Shown piece by piece: positions 44,773 through 53,307 of a DNA stretch of 64,000 nt. The translations under genes and the position numbers were made by a program. Position 1 is the stretch's first letter, and each line of letters opens with the position of its first letter. Below the pieces are notes generated by a model. The model did not search any database and was not told the DNA's origin. It saw nothing but the letters and a program-made list of their open reading frames with translations. This DNA comes from Archangium primigenium (lineage in GTDB: Bacteria > Myxococcota > Myxococcia > Myxococcales > Myxococcaceae). The stretch is taken from contig NZ_JADWYI010000001.1 of assembly GCF_016904885.1 (NCBI RefSeq), positions 3,038,001 to 3,102,000 on the forward strand. Direction: 5' to 3'.

Positions 44773-46029
44773 ATGAAGGTCCTCTTCTTTCCGCTGCTGA
44801 GCCCTGGCCACGTCAATCCCATGTTGCCCCTCGCGCGGGAGCTCGTGTCGCGGGGGCACGACGTGGTGTTCTTCGTGAACGAGGCGTTCGAGCAGGTGGC
44901 GCGGGCGACGGGCGCCACGACGCACCGGCTGGGCAATGGCCTGGCGCTGCCGTCGCCCTTCCAGGTGGCGCACGGCGGCCTGCCCCGGGTGAAGGACTTG
45001 ATGGCGCCCTTGTTCGAGCAGATGCGTCAGGCCCTGCACGAGCTGCCCCACATGGTGGACGCGGCCCGGGCGCTGGGCGCCGAGGCGGTCGTCTACGATC
45101 CCATCGCGCAGTGGGGCGTCTCGGTGGCCCGGGCGCTGGGCGTGCCCGCGGTCCAGTTCGAGATGGCCTTCGCGCGAGGGGCGCCGTCGCTCACGCGGGA
45201 GATGAAGGCGGACATGGGCGGGCCGCCCCCCCTGGCGGCGTTGGGCGCGCTGGTGCGATTCAAATGGGAGGCCTGGAAGCTCCAGCGCGAGCGGGCCGTG
45301 CCCGCCATGAACGTCCCGGGAGGCTTCGAGGCCTTCGCGGACCTCAACCTGTTGTCCATTCCGCGCGGCCACCAGCCGGATGCCGAGCGCTTCGACGAGC
45401 GCTTCGTCTTCGTGGGGCCCTCGGTCGCGCCCCGGGGAGACCGGGGGGACTTCCCCCTGGAGTGGCTCGAGGGCCACCCGGTGTTGCTCATCTCCCTGGG
45501 GACGTCGTCCATGAACCAGCAGCCGGGCTTCTTCGCGGCCTGTGTCGAGGCCTTCCGGGACTCGCCCTGGCGCGTGGTGATGGCGTGCGGCGCGGGGGTG
45601 GACCCCAGCGCGCTGGCCGCGCCCTCCAACTTCCTCGTGCGCCGGTACGTTCCCCAACTGGAGGTGTTGCCGCGTGCCCGGGTCTTCATCACCCACGGGG
45701 GCACCAACTCCGTGCTGGAGAGCCTCTGGTTCGGCGTGCCCATGGCCGTCCACCCCACCGTGGGGGGCGGATGGATCGACCAGCCCCTGAACGCGCGGCT
45801 CGTGACCCGGCACGGCCTGGGGCTCACGCTCACCTCGACGGAGCCCCGGGCCCTGCGCGAGGCCGTGGAGCGGCTGGACACGGAGCCGGGCTACCGCGAG
45901 CGCATCGCGGCCTATCAGCCCACCCTGCGCGAGGGGGGAGGCGCCCCCCGCGCGGCGGAGGCGCTCCTGGCCTTCCTCGCGTCCCGCCGTCAGGCGGCCA
46001 GCAGATCGGTCGAGGCGCGCTCGGTGTAG
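44773..46029 (+). CDS. MGT-type glycosyltransferase (GT1, UDP-sugar acceptor O-glycosylation)
   Basis: A 418-aa GT-B glycosyltransferase of the macrolide/UGT family. The N-terminal half begins MKVLFFPLLSPGHVNPMLPLARELVSRGHDV. The C-terminal nucleotide-sugar motif is RARVFITHGGTNSVLESLWFGVPM, ending with DQPLNARLV in place of the more common DQ..NA. Such enzymes glycosylate small hydrophobic acceptors such as macrolides, peptides or carotenoids. It is 10 nt after the esterase gene and converges on the thioester reductase gene, with which it shares 40 nt of antisense coding sequence. Whether it decorates the NRPS product is unknown. Confidence 0.85.
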   Translation: MKVLFFPLLSPGHVNPMLPLARELVSRGHDVVFFVNEAFEQVARATGATTHRLGNGLALPSPFQVAHGGLPRVKDLMAPLFEQMRQALHELPHMVDAARALGAEAVVYDPIAQWGVSVARALGVPAVQFEMAFARGAPSLTREMKADMGGPPPLAALGALVRFKWEAWKLQRERAVPAMNVPGGFEAFADLNLLSIPRGHQPDAERFDERFVFVGPSVAPRGDRGDFPLEWLEGHPVLLISLGTSSMNQQPGFFAACVEAFRDSPWRVVMACGAGVDPSALAAPSNFLVRRYVPQLEVLPRARVFITHGGTNSVLESLWFGVPMAVHPTVGGGWIDQPLNARLVTRHGLGLTLTSTEPRALREAVERLDTEPGYRERIAAYQPTLREGGGAPRAAEALLAFLASRRQAASRSVEARSV

Positions 46030-47435
46030 CGGCTCAGCAACTCGGGCGTGAAGGCGGGATAGCGCACCCCGAGCGCGGCGAGCAGGGCCTGGGTCCGCGC
46101 ACAGCCGAGGATCGACATGCGGTCGACCGCCAGCCGCTCGAGGATGGTCTTCCCGTCGGTCGCATCGGGCTCGAAGAGCGGGCGGACCGCGGCGAGGGCA
46201 TTGGGCTCGCGCCGCTCGAGGGCGCCGTGGAGCCGCTCGATCCACTCCGACACGGGCACCAGGGGCAGGGGCTGACCCTTCGCGCCCATGTGCGTGACGA
46301 ACTCCCGCCACGTGATGGGGGCGGGGTGGCTCATGTGGAAGATCTCCCCGCGGGCCTGCTCCAACCGGGACAGCCGGATGATGCCGTGGCTCACGCTGTC
46401 GACGGGGACGGCGGCCAGCTCGTGGTTCCAGTCCGGCGCCGCGCCGAGCTCCAGGCACCCCCGCAGCATCAGCCGGTACAGGTCCGTCGCGTCCCAGGCC
46501 CCCGTCTGGGCGTGGCCCGTCAGGAACGGGGTGCGGTAGACGGTGACGGGCAGGCCCCGGGCGCGCGCCTCGAGCACGAGCCGCTCGGCGACCCACTTCG
46601 TCTGCTCGTAGCCAAGCGCCAGCGGGCCGCACTCCCCGGGCGGCGTGGACTCGTTCACCGTGAGGGCCGCGTGCTGCGGGCCACAGAACACCCCGAGGGT
46701 CGAGATGTAGTGGAAGGGCTTGGCGCGCACCGCGCAGGCGAAGCGGAGCGCTTCCTCGGTGCCCACGATGTTCGAGGGCTTGAGGGTGGCGTAGGGGAAG
46801 AGGAAGTTGATCCACGCGGCGCAGTGGTGGACGGCGCCGATGCGCGAGGCCAACTGCGCATAGGCCGCCTCGGTGAGCCCGAAGCGCGGCAGCGACACGT
46901 CTCCGGCGAGGGCGCGGACCCGAGCGGCCCGGCTGCCCAGGGCGAGGCCCCGGCGCTCCATGCTCTTGGCCACGCGGCCGAGGGCCGCGGCGTCGTCGTG
47001 GGCGCGCACCAGGCAGGTGATGGTGCTGTCCGTCTGCTCGAGCAACTCGTGCAGCAGGTGATTGCCCAGGAAGCCCGTGGCGCCCGTGAGGAGGATCTCC
47101 GTCCCCTCGGCTGGCGTCGGAGCGGGCACGATGTCCGCCGCGAGCGTGGCGTCCGCCTCCAGGGGCGGGGGCGGCACGGTGTCCGCCGCGCTCGAGCCCG
47201 CGTACGCCTGGACCAGGTCTCCGAGCGTCCGCACGCTCGTCACGTCGACGCCCCCCTGGGTGAAGGGCGAGACGTCACACTCGTAGTCCAGGGTGACGAT
47301 CACCCGCGCCATCGTCAGTGAATCCAGCCCCAAGGAGGACAGTCGGGTCCCCTCGTCGGTGGACTCGAGCCGCCGTCCTTCTTCCGCGAGGACTTCGTTG
47401 AGCGCCTTGCAGACTGTGTCCTTGATGTTCAGCAC
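45990..47435 (-). CDS. Acyl carrier protein-thioester reductase didomain
   Basis: A 481-aa two-domain protein. Residues about 1-80 are a carrier domain with the phosphopantetheine site in LGLDSLTMARV (Ser near 37). Residues about 120-460 are a thioester-reductase/NAD-binding_4 domain with LLTGATGFLGNHLL, the catalytic region YISTLGVFCG and GYEQTKWVAE (Tyr-x-x-x-Lys). Such proteins reductively release a carrier-bound acyl chain as an aldehyde or alcohol. The GTG start at 47435 is supported by GGAGG eight nt upstream; it overlaps the SDR stop by 7 nt. Together with the upstream ligase and SDR it forms a complete activation-loading-reduction operon. Confidence 0.85.
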   Translation of the reverse strand: MLNIKDTVCKALNEVLAEEGRRLESTDEGTRLSSLGLDSLTMARVIVTLDYECDVSPFTQGGVDVTSVRTLGDLVQAYAGSSAADTVPPPPLEADATLAADIVPAPTPAEGTEILLTGATGFLGNHLLHELLEQTDSTITCLVRAHDDAAALGRVAKSMERRGLALGSRAARVRALAGDVSLPRFGLTEAAYAQLASRIGAVHHCAAWINFLFPYATLKPSNIVGTEEALRFACAVRAKPFHYISTLGVFCGPQHAALTVNESTPPGECGPLALGYEQTKWVAERLVLEARARGLPVTVYRTPFLTGHAQTGAWDATDLYRLMLRGCLELGAAPDWNHELAAVPVDSVSHGIIRLSRLEQARGEIFHMSHPAPITWREFVTHMGAKGQPLPLVPVSEWIERLHGALERREPNALAAVRPLFEPDATDGKTILERLAVDRMSILGCARTQALLAALGVRYPAFTPELLSRYTERASTDLLAA

Positions 47436-48163
47436 GTCAGGCCTCCATCGACCACCAGGGTTTGTCCCGTCATGAAACCCGCCGCCGGGGATAACAGGAA
47501 TCGGATGACGTCGGCCATCTCGCCCACCTGGCCGACGCGCTTGAGCGGGGTGCGCTCGACGATCTTCTGGACCTGCTCGGACTCGAGCAGCTCCTTGCTC
47601 AGCTCGGACTCGAAGTAGCCGAGCGCGACCGAGTTGACGCGGATGCCTTGCGAGCCCATCTCCCGCGCGAGCCCCCGCGAGAAACCATCCACGGCGGCCT
47701 TCGTCGCGCCATAGGCCGCGGCGCCCTTGATGCCGCGCAGCCCGGAGACGGACGTGACATTGATAATGACGCCCTTGCGCACGCGCACCATGCCCGCCAG
47801 GCACAGCTGGGTCAGGTTCATCAGGGCTTCCACGTTCACGGCGAGCGCCCGGTGGATGTCCTGGGATTTGGCGAAGAGGAAGAGCCCGTCGGTGGCGAAC
47901 GCCGCGTTGTTGATGAGCGCCGTGGTGGGCCCGAAGCGGCGCGTGCTCGTGGAGACGAACTTCGCGAGCCGGGGCGCGTCGGTGATGTCGCACTCCTCCC
48001 AATAAAAGGCGTCCGGATGCTCGGCCGCGCACGCGTCCAGGAAGGGCGTCCGTGCCCGGCTGAACGTCGCGACCGCGTGCCCGTCCGCGAGCAGGGCGCG
48101 CACCAGGTTCTCCCCCAGGCCCCTGCTGCCGCCACTCACGATGACCAGTGTCTTCTCAGCCAT
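47429..48163 (-). CDS. Short-chain dehydrogenase/reductase (FabG-like)
   Basis: A 244-aa classical SDR. Cofactor-binding motif: VIVSGGSRGLGENL. Structural motif: ALINNAAFATDG. Catalytic Ser in NVTSVSGL and Tyr-Lys in AAYGATKAAVDG. C-terminal VDGG is as in ketoacyl-ACP reductases. It lies between the ligase and the ACP-reductase, overlapping both (8 and 7 nt), so all three are translated together. It may reduce a beta-keto or beta-hydroxy acyl thioester on the carrier domain, or the aldehyde released by the reductase. The substrate is not deducible. Confidence 0.85.
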   Translation of the reverse strand: MAEKTLVIVSGGSRGLGENLVRALLADGHAVATFSRARTPFLDACAAEHPDAFYWEECDITDAPRLAKFVSTSTRRFGPTTALINNAAFATDGLFLFAKSQDIHRALAVNVEALMNLTQLCLAGMVRVRKGVIINVTSVSGLRGIKGAAAYGATKAAVDGFSRGLAREMGSQGIRVNSVALGYFESELSKELLESEQVQKIVERTPLKRVGQVGEMADVIRFLLSPAAGFMTGQTLVVDGGLTC

Positions 48164-49508
48164 GATTCGTCCTCACGCGCGCCTTCTTCATGCGCTCGGT
48201 GGAGAGGTCCCGGTCCGTGACCGTCACGAAGGCGGGGACCTTGAAGGCATCCAGGGTGCTCCGGCAGTGCTCGCGCACGCGCTTGCGCACCTCCTCGACG
48301 CTCTCGGGTTGGGCGAGCTGGACCGTGGCCACGACGACCTGACCGACGACGGGGCTCGCCCGGCCCTCCACCAACACGTCGCGGATGTTGGGCAGGCCGA
48401 GGATGACGTTCTCCACCTCCTGGGGAAACACCTTCTGGCCGCCCACGTTGATGAGCTCGGACTGCCTGCCGAGGATGCGCACGTAGTCCCCCCGGACCTC
48501 GACCGCGTCCCCCGTGTCCATCCACCCCTCGGCGTCGAAGGGGGAGGGCGCGTTGAGGTAGCCGAGCATCGCCGTGCGCGCGCGCACGCGCAGGGTGCCC
48601 GCCTCGATCTTCGTCTCGAAGCCCTCGCCGCCGAGCTGGATCCACAGGGAGTCCTCGGCCTCCGAGCGCGTGGCGACGACGCCCAGCTCGCTCAGGCCAT
48701 AGGTCTGCTTGATGCGCACGGAGGGCAGCGCCCGGTGCACCGCCTTGAGCGTCGAGGCGGGCATGGGCTCGGTGCCGTAGGTGATGAGCTGGAGCGAGGA
48801 CAGGTCATGGCGCTCGTGGGCCCCGGACAGCAGCAGGACGTTGAGGAACGTGGGCGTGGCGGGTAGCAACTCCACCCGGTGCCTCGCGATGAGGGCGCAG
48901 ATGGCCTCCGGCGTGCGGCCGTCCGGCGTGACCAGGGTCCCGCCCGCGGTGAGGATGCCCAACAGGGTGTTGATGCCCCCGGCGTGATCCAGCAGCAGGA
49001 AGCTCAGCGTGCGCCGGGGGGGCCGGGGCCGGGTGAACTTCTCGAGCATGCGATCCACGGCGTGCAGCATCGCCTTGGGCGTGCCGCTCGACCCGGACGA
49101 GAAGAAGACGATGCCCGCGCGGCCCTCGGCCCGCAGGCCGGCCAGCATGGGGTGGGGCTCCCCCGTCATGGACACCGGGTGGGCGCGCCAGGTGTCGTCC
49201 GCGTCGAAGTCGAACACGTGGGAGACCTGGGCGATCTCGAACGCCTGGGCGTGCTGGGCGCGCGCCGAGGTGCCCAGGGGCACGGCGATGTTCCCGTGCT
49301 CGATGAGCGCGAGCAGCAGGGCCACCGTGTTGGGCGAAAAATCGCCGCGCAACGCGACCCGGGCCCCCGGCGCGATGCCTTCCGCCACGAGCGCGGTCAT
49401 GAACGTGTTCATGCGATCGACCAATTCGGCGTAGCTCACCATCGCTTCCCGGTGGATCAACGCGGGCGCGGACCCGAATTGTTCGAGTCGTGACTTCAAA
49501 AGGGTCAT
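48156..49508 (-). CDS. Acyl-adenylate-forming ligase (ANL superfamily)
   Basis: A 450-aa adenylate-forming enzyme. P-loop-like A3 motif: FFSSGSSGTPKAML. A5: IKQTYGLSELGV. A7/A8: DAEGWMDTGD then DYVRILGRQSELINVGGQKV. The C-terminal catalytic lysine is in RMKKARVR. At 450 residues it is shorter than NRPS A domains plus carrier and lacks a PCP, so it should activate a free carboxylic acid and load the carrier domain of the downstream ACP-reductase. The ATG at 49508 has only a weak ribosome site; the frame stays open further upstream, but that part is arginine-rich and non-typical. It is divergent from catalase across 355 bp. Confidence 0.8.
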   Translation of the reverse strand: MTLLKSRLEQFGSAPALIHREAMVSYAELVDRMNTFMTALVAEGIAPGARVALRGDFSPNTVALLLALIEHGNIAVPLGTSARAQHAQAFEIAQVSHVFDFDADDTWRAHPVSMTGEPHPMLAGLRAEGRAGIVFFSSGSSGTPKAMLHAVDRMLEKFTRPRPPRRTLSFLLLDHAGGINTLLGILTAGGTLVTPDGRTPEAICALIARHRVELLPATPTFLNVLLLSGAHERHDLSSLQLITYGTEPMPASTLKAVHRALPSVRIKQTYGLSELGVVATRSEAEDSLWIQLGGEGFETKIEAGTLRVRARTAMLGYLNAPSPFDAEGWMDTGDAVEVRGDYVRILGRQSELINVGGQKVFPQEVENVILGLPNIRDVLVEGRASPVVGQVVVATVQLAQPESVEEVRKRVREHCRSTLDAFKVPAFVTVTDRDLSTERMKKARVRTNHG

Positions 49509-49742
49509 GGTCCGGATTCTGGGAGGAGGGCGCGCGGGCGCGGACGTCCGCGCGTGGCAGCATACCCACGGGGCTCTCGACCGCTCGGGCGGAGCGCTCG
49601 CCAGGACCCGTGTTCCCGCGCGCCCGCCCCCCTCGAATGACAGGTTCTGGACGGTCCGCGGCACCCGGGCCGCGCGGGCCTTCACCTCGCGTGAATTCCC
49701 CGGGCTCCGCTCGTGAATCCACCTGTCAGGCAGCCGACTTCG

Positions 49743-49757
49743 ATAGGTACGGCCTAT
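49743..49757. promoter_or_regulatory. OxyR-like binding site upstream of catalase
   Basis: ATAGGTACGGCCTAT fits the ATAG-N7-CTAT half-pattern of the E. coli OxyR consensus, including the T at the second spacer position. It lies 106 bp upstream of the catalase ATG. Only one such element is seen, whereas full OxyR sites have several, so peroxide regulation is plausible but unproven. No oxyR gene is in the window. Confidence 0.45.
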
Positions 49758-49829
49758 CAGACAGAGCGGGAGGATGTATTGGTCGCGCGGGGCGCCGGGG
49801 CGCATCTTGTGTCCATCGCCGTGAACCCC

Positions 49830-49846
49830 CGTGTCCCTCGGACACG
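49830..49846 (+). promoter_or_regulatory. Stem-loop in the catalase leader
   Basis: CGTGTCC-CTC-GGACACG is a perfect 7-bp stem with a 3-nt loop, ending 1 nt before AAAGGAG, the catalase ribosome site. It could modulate ribosome access or protect the mRNA 5' end. Confidence 0.45.
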
Positions 49847-49863
49847 CAAAGGAGCCCCGCGTC

Positions 49864-51339
49864 ATGTCCACGAAAAAGTTCCTGACCACCGCCAATGGTG
49901 TCCCGGTCTACGACAACCAGAACTCCCTGACCGCTGGCGAGCGCGGCCCCATCGTCTTCGAGGACTTCCACCTCTTCGAGAAGCTCGCGCACTTCAACCG
50001 CGAGCGCATCCCCGAGCGGGTCGTGCACGCCAAGGGCTCGGGGGCCTTCGGCGAGCTGACGGTCACCCAGGACATCTCCCGGTATACGAAGGCGGCGCTC
50101 TTCTCGCAGGTGGGCAAGAAGACGCCCGTGTTCATCCGCTTCAGCACGGTGGGCGGCGAGGCGGGCAGCGCGGACACCGAGCGGGATCCGCGCGGCTGGT
50201 CCATCAAGTTCTACACGGAGCAGGGCGTGTGGGATCTGGTGGGCAACAACACGCCCGTCTTCTTCCTGCGGGATCCCTCGAAGTTCCCGGACTTCATCCA
50301 CACGCAGAAGCGCCATCCGCGCACGCACCTCAAGGACGCGACGATGCAGTGGGACTTCTGGTCCCTGCATCCCGAGTCGCTCCACCAGGTGACCATCCTC
50401 TTCAGTGATCGGGGCATCCCGGACGGCTACCGGTACATGGATGGTTTTGGCAGCCACACCTTCAGCATGGTGAACGCGCGGGGCGAGCGCTTCTTCGTGA
50501 AGTACCACTTCAAGACGAAGCAGGGCATCCGCAACCTCGCCCCCGAGAAGGCGCTCGAGCTGGCGGGCACGGATCCGGACTACGCCCAGCGCGACCTCTT
50601 CGAGGCCATCGCCCGGGGCGACTTCCCGCGCTGGAGCCTGGAGATCCAGATCATGCCCGAGGCGGACGCGCTCACCTACAAGCACAACCCCTTCGACGTG
50701 ACGAAGGTGTGGAGCCAGAAGGACTACCCGCGCATCGTGGTGGGCGAGGTGGTGCTTAACCGCAACCCGGACAACTACTTCGCCGACGTGGAGCAGGCGG
50801 CCTTCGCGCCCTCCGCGGTGGTGCCGGGCCTGGGCTTCTCGCCGGACCGCATGCTCCAGGGCCGCTTGTTCTCCTACGCGGACGCGCACCGCTACCGGCT
50901 GGGTGTGAACTACCACCAGATCCCGGTCAACAAGCCCACCAGCGCGGTGCACCACTACCACCGGGACGGTGCCGGGCGCACGGATGGCAACGGAGGGTTC
51001 GGGCACAACTACCACCCCAACAGCTTCGACGATGTCCAGGAGCTCAACGACGGGCACCTGCCGCCCTACGCGCTCACCGGCAACATGGGCCGCCACAACC
51101 ACCGCGGCGACGAGGACTACTACACGCAGGCGGGCGACCTGTACCGGCTGATGAACGAGCCGCAGAAGGCCCTGCTGGTGAACAACATCGTGGGCGCCAT
51201 GCGGTCCGTGCCGGAGTTCATCCAGAAGCGCCAGGTGGAGCACTTCAAGAAGGCGGACAAGGACTACGGCGCGCGCGTGGAGAAGGGGCTCGCCCAGGCC
51301 GTGGCCGGAGACCCCAAGCAGGTGCCGGTGACGAAGTAG
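49864..51339 (+). CDS. katA: Monofunctional heme catalase (small-subunit type)
   Basis: A 491-aa catalase that disproportionates hydrogen peroxide. Active-site His is in [14 protein letters not shown], the distal Asn in [14 protein letters not shown] and the proximal heme ligand Tyr in [18 protein letters not shown]. Length and the absence of the C-terminal flavodoxin-like extension fit small-subunit (clade 3) catalases. AAGGAG about 10 nt upstream fixes ATG 49864. It stands alone, with an OxyR-like site and leader hairpin upstream and a strong terminator hairpin downstream. Confidence 0.95.
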   Translation: MSTKKFLTTANGVPVYDNQNSLTAGERGPIVFEDFHLFEKLAHFNRERIPERVVHAKGSGAFGELTVTQDISRYTKAALFSQVGKKTPVFIRFSTVGGEAGSADTERDPRGWSIKFYTEQGVWDLVGNNTPVFFLRDPSKFPDFIHTQKRHPRTHLKDATMQWDFWSLHPESLHQVTILFSDRGIPDGYRYMDGFGSHTFSMVNARGERFFVKYHFKTKQGIRNLAPEKALELAGTDPDYAQRDLFEAIARGDFPRWSLEIQIMPEADALTYKHNPFDVTKVWSQKDYPRIVVGEVVLNRNPDNYFADVEQAAFAPSAVVPGLGFSPDRMLQGRLFSYADAHRYRLGVNYHQIPVNKPTSAVHHYHRDGAGRTDGNGGFGHNYHPNSFDDVQELNDGHLPPYALTGNMGRHNHRGDEDYYTQAGDLYRLMNEPQKALLVNNIVGAMRSVPEFIQKRQVEHFKKADKDYGARVEKGLAQAVAGDPKQVPVTK

Positions 51340-51353
51340 CACCACCCCGGGGG

Positions 51354-51373
51354 GCCGCCCTCTTCAGGGCGGC
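51354..51373. terminator. Terminator hairpin between catalase and DGPF gene
   Basis: GCCGCCCT-CTTC-AGGGCGGC is a perfect 8-bp GC-rich stem with a stable 4-nt loop. It lies 15 nt after the catalase stop and 13 nt beyond the stop of the converging DGPF gene, so it can serve both. No T run is present. Confidence 0.65.
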
Positions 51374-51385
51374 GCCTCGCCGTGC

Positions 51386-51739
51386 TCAGCCCTCGTTGTA
51401 GCAGGGGCCGAGCTCCCGCACCTCGATGGTGGCCCAGTCGGCGGCGGGGCACTCCTGGGCGAGCGCCAGCGCCTGCTCGCGCGTCTCGCACTCCACCAGG
51501 AAGAAGCCCCCGATGAGCTCCTTGGCCTCCGAGAAAGGCCCATCGCTGATGACGCGCCGGCCCCCGCGGTGGGTGAGCCGGACGGCGTCGGTGCGCAGCG
51601 ACTCGCTGGCCCGGAACAACCCGCGGGCCTTGAGGTCCTCGCCGAAGCGGATCATGCGATCCATCTTCTCGCGGCCCTCGTCCGAGGGCCGCTCGCGACG
51701 CTCCTGGGCGTTCTCCATGATCAACAGCATGTACGTCAT
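51386..51739 (-). CDS. DGPF/YCII-domain protein
   Basis: A 117-aa YCII-related protein with the diagnostic DGPF motif (VISDGPFSEAKELIGGFFLVE). It starts MTYMLLIMENAQERR, also typical. The family is of unknown biochemical role but is genetically tied to ECF42 sigma factors. GGAGGAAG seven nt upstream supports the ATG at 51739. An ECF42-like sigma gene lies nearby at 53308, but in the opposite orientation and separated by a ThuA-ricin gene, so the usual tight arrangement is broken here. Confidence 0.85.
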   Translation of the reverse strand: MTYMLLIMENAQERRERPSDEGREKMDRMIRFGEDLKARGLFRASESLRTDAVRLTHRGGRRVISDGPFSEAKELIGGFFLVECETREQALALAQECPAADWATIEVRELGPCYNEG

Positions 51740-51791
51740 GACGTGCTTCCTCCCCGCCCCCCTATCCCAGGTCTGACGCTCCAGCGGAAGG

Positions 51792-51816
51792 GCCCGCGGG
51801 GTTGGCCCCCGCGGGC
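51792..51816 (-). terminator. Terminator-like hairpin after the ThuA-ricin gene
   Basis: GCCCGCGGGG-TTGGC-CCCCGCGGGC is a perfect 10-bp stem with a 5-nt loop, 15 nt after the stop of the minus-strand ThuA-ricin gene and upstream of the DGPF gene. It probably ends the ThuA-ricin transcript; no T run follows. Confidence 0.55.
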
Positions 51817-51830
51817 GGGACGCATCCGGC

Positions 51831-53153
51831 CTACGGCTGCGCGGTGAGGGTGAAGGACTGGGCGAGTCCCCCGTTGCAGGTGCGCTGCGTCATCGGGGCG
51901 CTGTCGGCCGTCCCCTCCGTGGTCAGGCACTTGCCGCTGTGGCGGTTGACGAGGCGCCAGGTGCCCCCGGACTCGGACACGGGCTGCCACTGCTGGTTGT
52001 TGCCGTTGCTGTAGGACCACAGCTGGATGTTCGCGCCGTCGGTCGTGGACACGTCCTTCACGTCCAGGGAGCGCACGCTGTCCAGGCGGCTGTTGACGCG
52101 CATGTAGACGCCGCTCGTGGTCTGGAACTGGTAGTGCTGGGCCTGGGTGCCGTTGCAGGCGTACTGCTGGATGACGGTGCCGTCGGCCGAGGACGCCGCG
52201 CGCGCGTCCACGCACTTGCCGGAGCTCTTGCTGATCAGGGTGTACCAGGCCGTCGGCGAGATGGGGGACGTGGACGGCGGGGGCGTGGTCCCGGCCCCGC
52301 CCAGCCACTTGAGCCCGTCGATGAGGAAGCGGTTCTGGGTGTCGCTGGCGAACGTCGAGGACAGCCGGGTGTTGTTGGAGTAGTTCATCGCGTTGTGGCC
52401 GAAGTTCGCGTACAGCATCTTGAACTTCTTGTTCGTCCACAGGATGGGGTAGTCCCCGCTGTACCAGGACTGGTTCGGGTCCGTGCCCAGGGGGAAGCTC
52501 ACCGAATCCACCGACGCGAGCACCTGGATGTCGGCGTTGCTCCGCAGGTTGTTGCTCCAGCCGTACCACTCGCTCACCGCGGAGGTGAACGTCGCCGGCA
52601 GGGCCGTGGTGGCGGGGTGGGTGCGGTTCTCCACCTTGAGCACCGCGGTGGTGGGGCCCCAGGTGTTGGTGCGGAACGCGCCCGAGCCGAGGAACTGGTG
52701 GTGGTACCAGCTCCAACTGTCCGGGGACGTGGTGAACGCGGAGACGTGGAAGCCCATCCACCCGCCGCCATTCTGCATGTACTGCTGGAAGGCCGAGCGC
52801 TGCGCCGCGCTCTGGGGCTGATCATCCAGGAACATCACCACCTGGTACTGGGCGAGCGTGGTGGGGTTGAGCAGGTCCCAGTTGGTGGTGGCCGTGTAGC
52901 TGAAGCCATGCTGCTCGGCGGCCTGCGGAAACCACTGGTTGGCTTCCTTGATGAAGTCGATGTGGGCCGCGTCCCAGGTGCCTCGGTAGAAGGCCAGGAC
53001 CTTGAAGCTCGGCGTCGCGAGGCTCGGGCCCGTGGCCGCGTCCTCGCTCCGGGTGTCGACCCGGGCCGCCGCCGGACTCGCGGCGAGGAAGAAGCACGCA
53101 CCGCCCATCGCGAACAGCGGCGCCCAGCGGTGTGTCCTGTGGCCTGCGCTCAT
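51831..53153 (-). CDS. Secreted ThuA-domain protein with C-terminal ricin-type lectin domain
   Basis: A 440-aa exported protein. The signal peptide covers about residues 1-31 (APLFAMGGACFFLAASPAAA). Residues about 50-285 are a ThuA/class I glutamine-amidotransferase-like domain (FKVLAFYRGTWDAAHIDFIKEANQW, then QNGGGWMGFHVSAFTTSP, then YPILWTNKKFKMLYANFGHN). After a Pro/Ser linker, residues about 305-440 form a ricin-type beta-trefoil with repeated SGKCVDARAASSADGT / LDVKDVST / SGKCLTTEGTADSAP and Q-x-W or Q-x-F ends. This architecture occurs in secreted carbohydrate-active proteins of predatory and soil bacteria. AGGAAAGGG upstream fixes ATG 53153. It is divergent from the sigma factor gene across 154 bp. 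Confidence 0.85.
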   Translation of the reverse strand: MSAGHRTHRWAPLFAMGGACFFLAASPAAARVDTRSEDAATGPSLATPSFKVLAFYRGTWDAAHIDFIKEANQWFPQAAEQHGFSYTATTNWDLLNPTTLAQYQVVMFLDDQPQSAAQRSAFQQYMQNGGGWMGFHVSAFTTSPDSWSWYHHQFLGSGAFRTNTWGPTTAVLKVENRTHPATTALPATFTSAVSEWYGWSNNLRSNADIQVLASVDSVSFPLGTDPNQSWYSGDYPILWTNKKFKMLYANFGHNAMNYSNNTRLSSTFASDTQNRFLIDGLKWLGGAGTTPPPSTSPISPTAWYTLISKSSGKCVDARAASSADGTVIQQYACNGTQAQHYQFQTTSGVYMRVNSRLDSVRSLDVKDVSTTDGANIQLWSYSNGNNQQWQPVSESGGTWRLVNRHSGKCLTTEGTADSAPMTQRTCNGGLAQSFTLTAQP

Positions 53154-53307
53154 GTGGAACCGTCCCTTTCCTGGGAATTGCCCACCGGTCCTCGAACGAA
53201 CCGGTTTTGCGGGGATTACTTTGGATTCCGTTCTCGTGGCAAGGGGGATGTCCCGTGAGCGTCCGAGGCACATTGCGTGGGGCGCCGGACATGGGCATAT
53301 CGGCGCC

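Larger units (their letters stand above)
49509..49863. other. Divergent intergenic region, ligase operon / catalase
   Basis: No credible gene lies in these 355 bp. It should hold the promoters of the minus-strand ligase operon and of catalase. It contains an OxyR-like ATAG-N7-CTAT site, wider CTGTC...GACAG arms around that site, and a CGTGTCC/GGACACG hairpin directly ahead of the catalase ribosome site. Confidence 0.7.
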
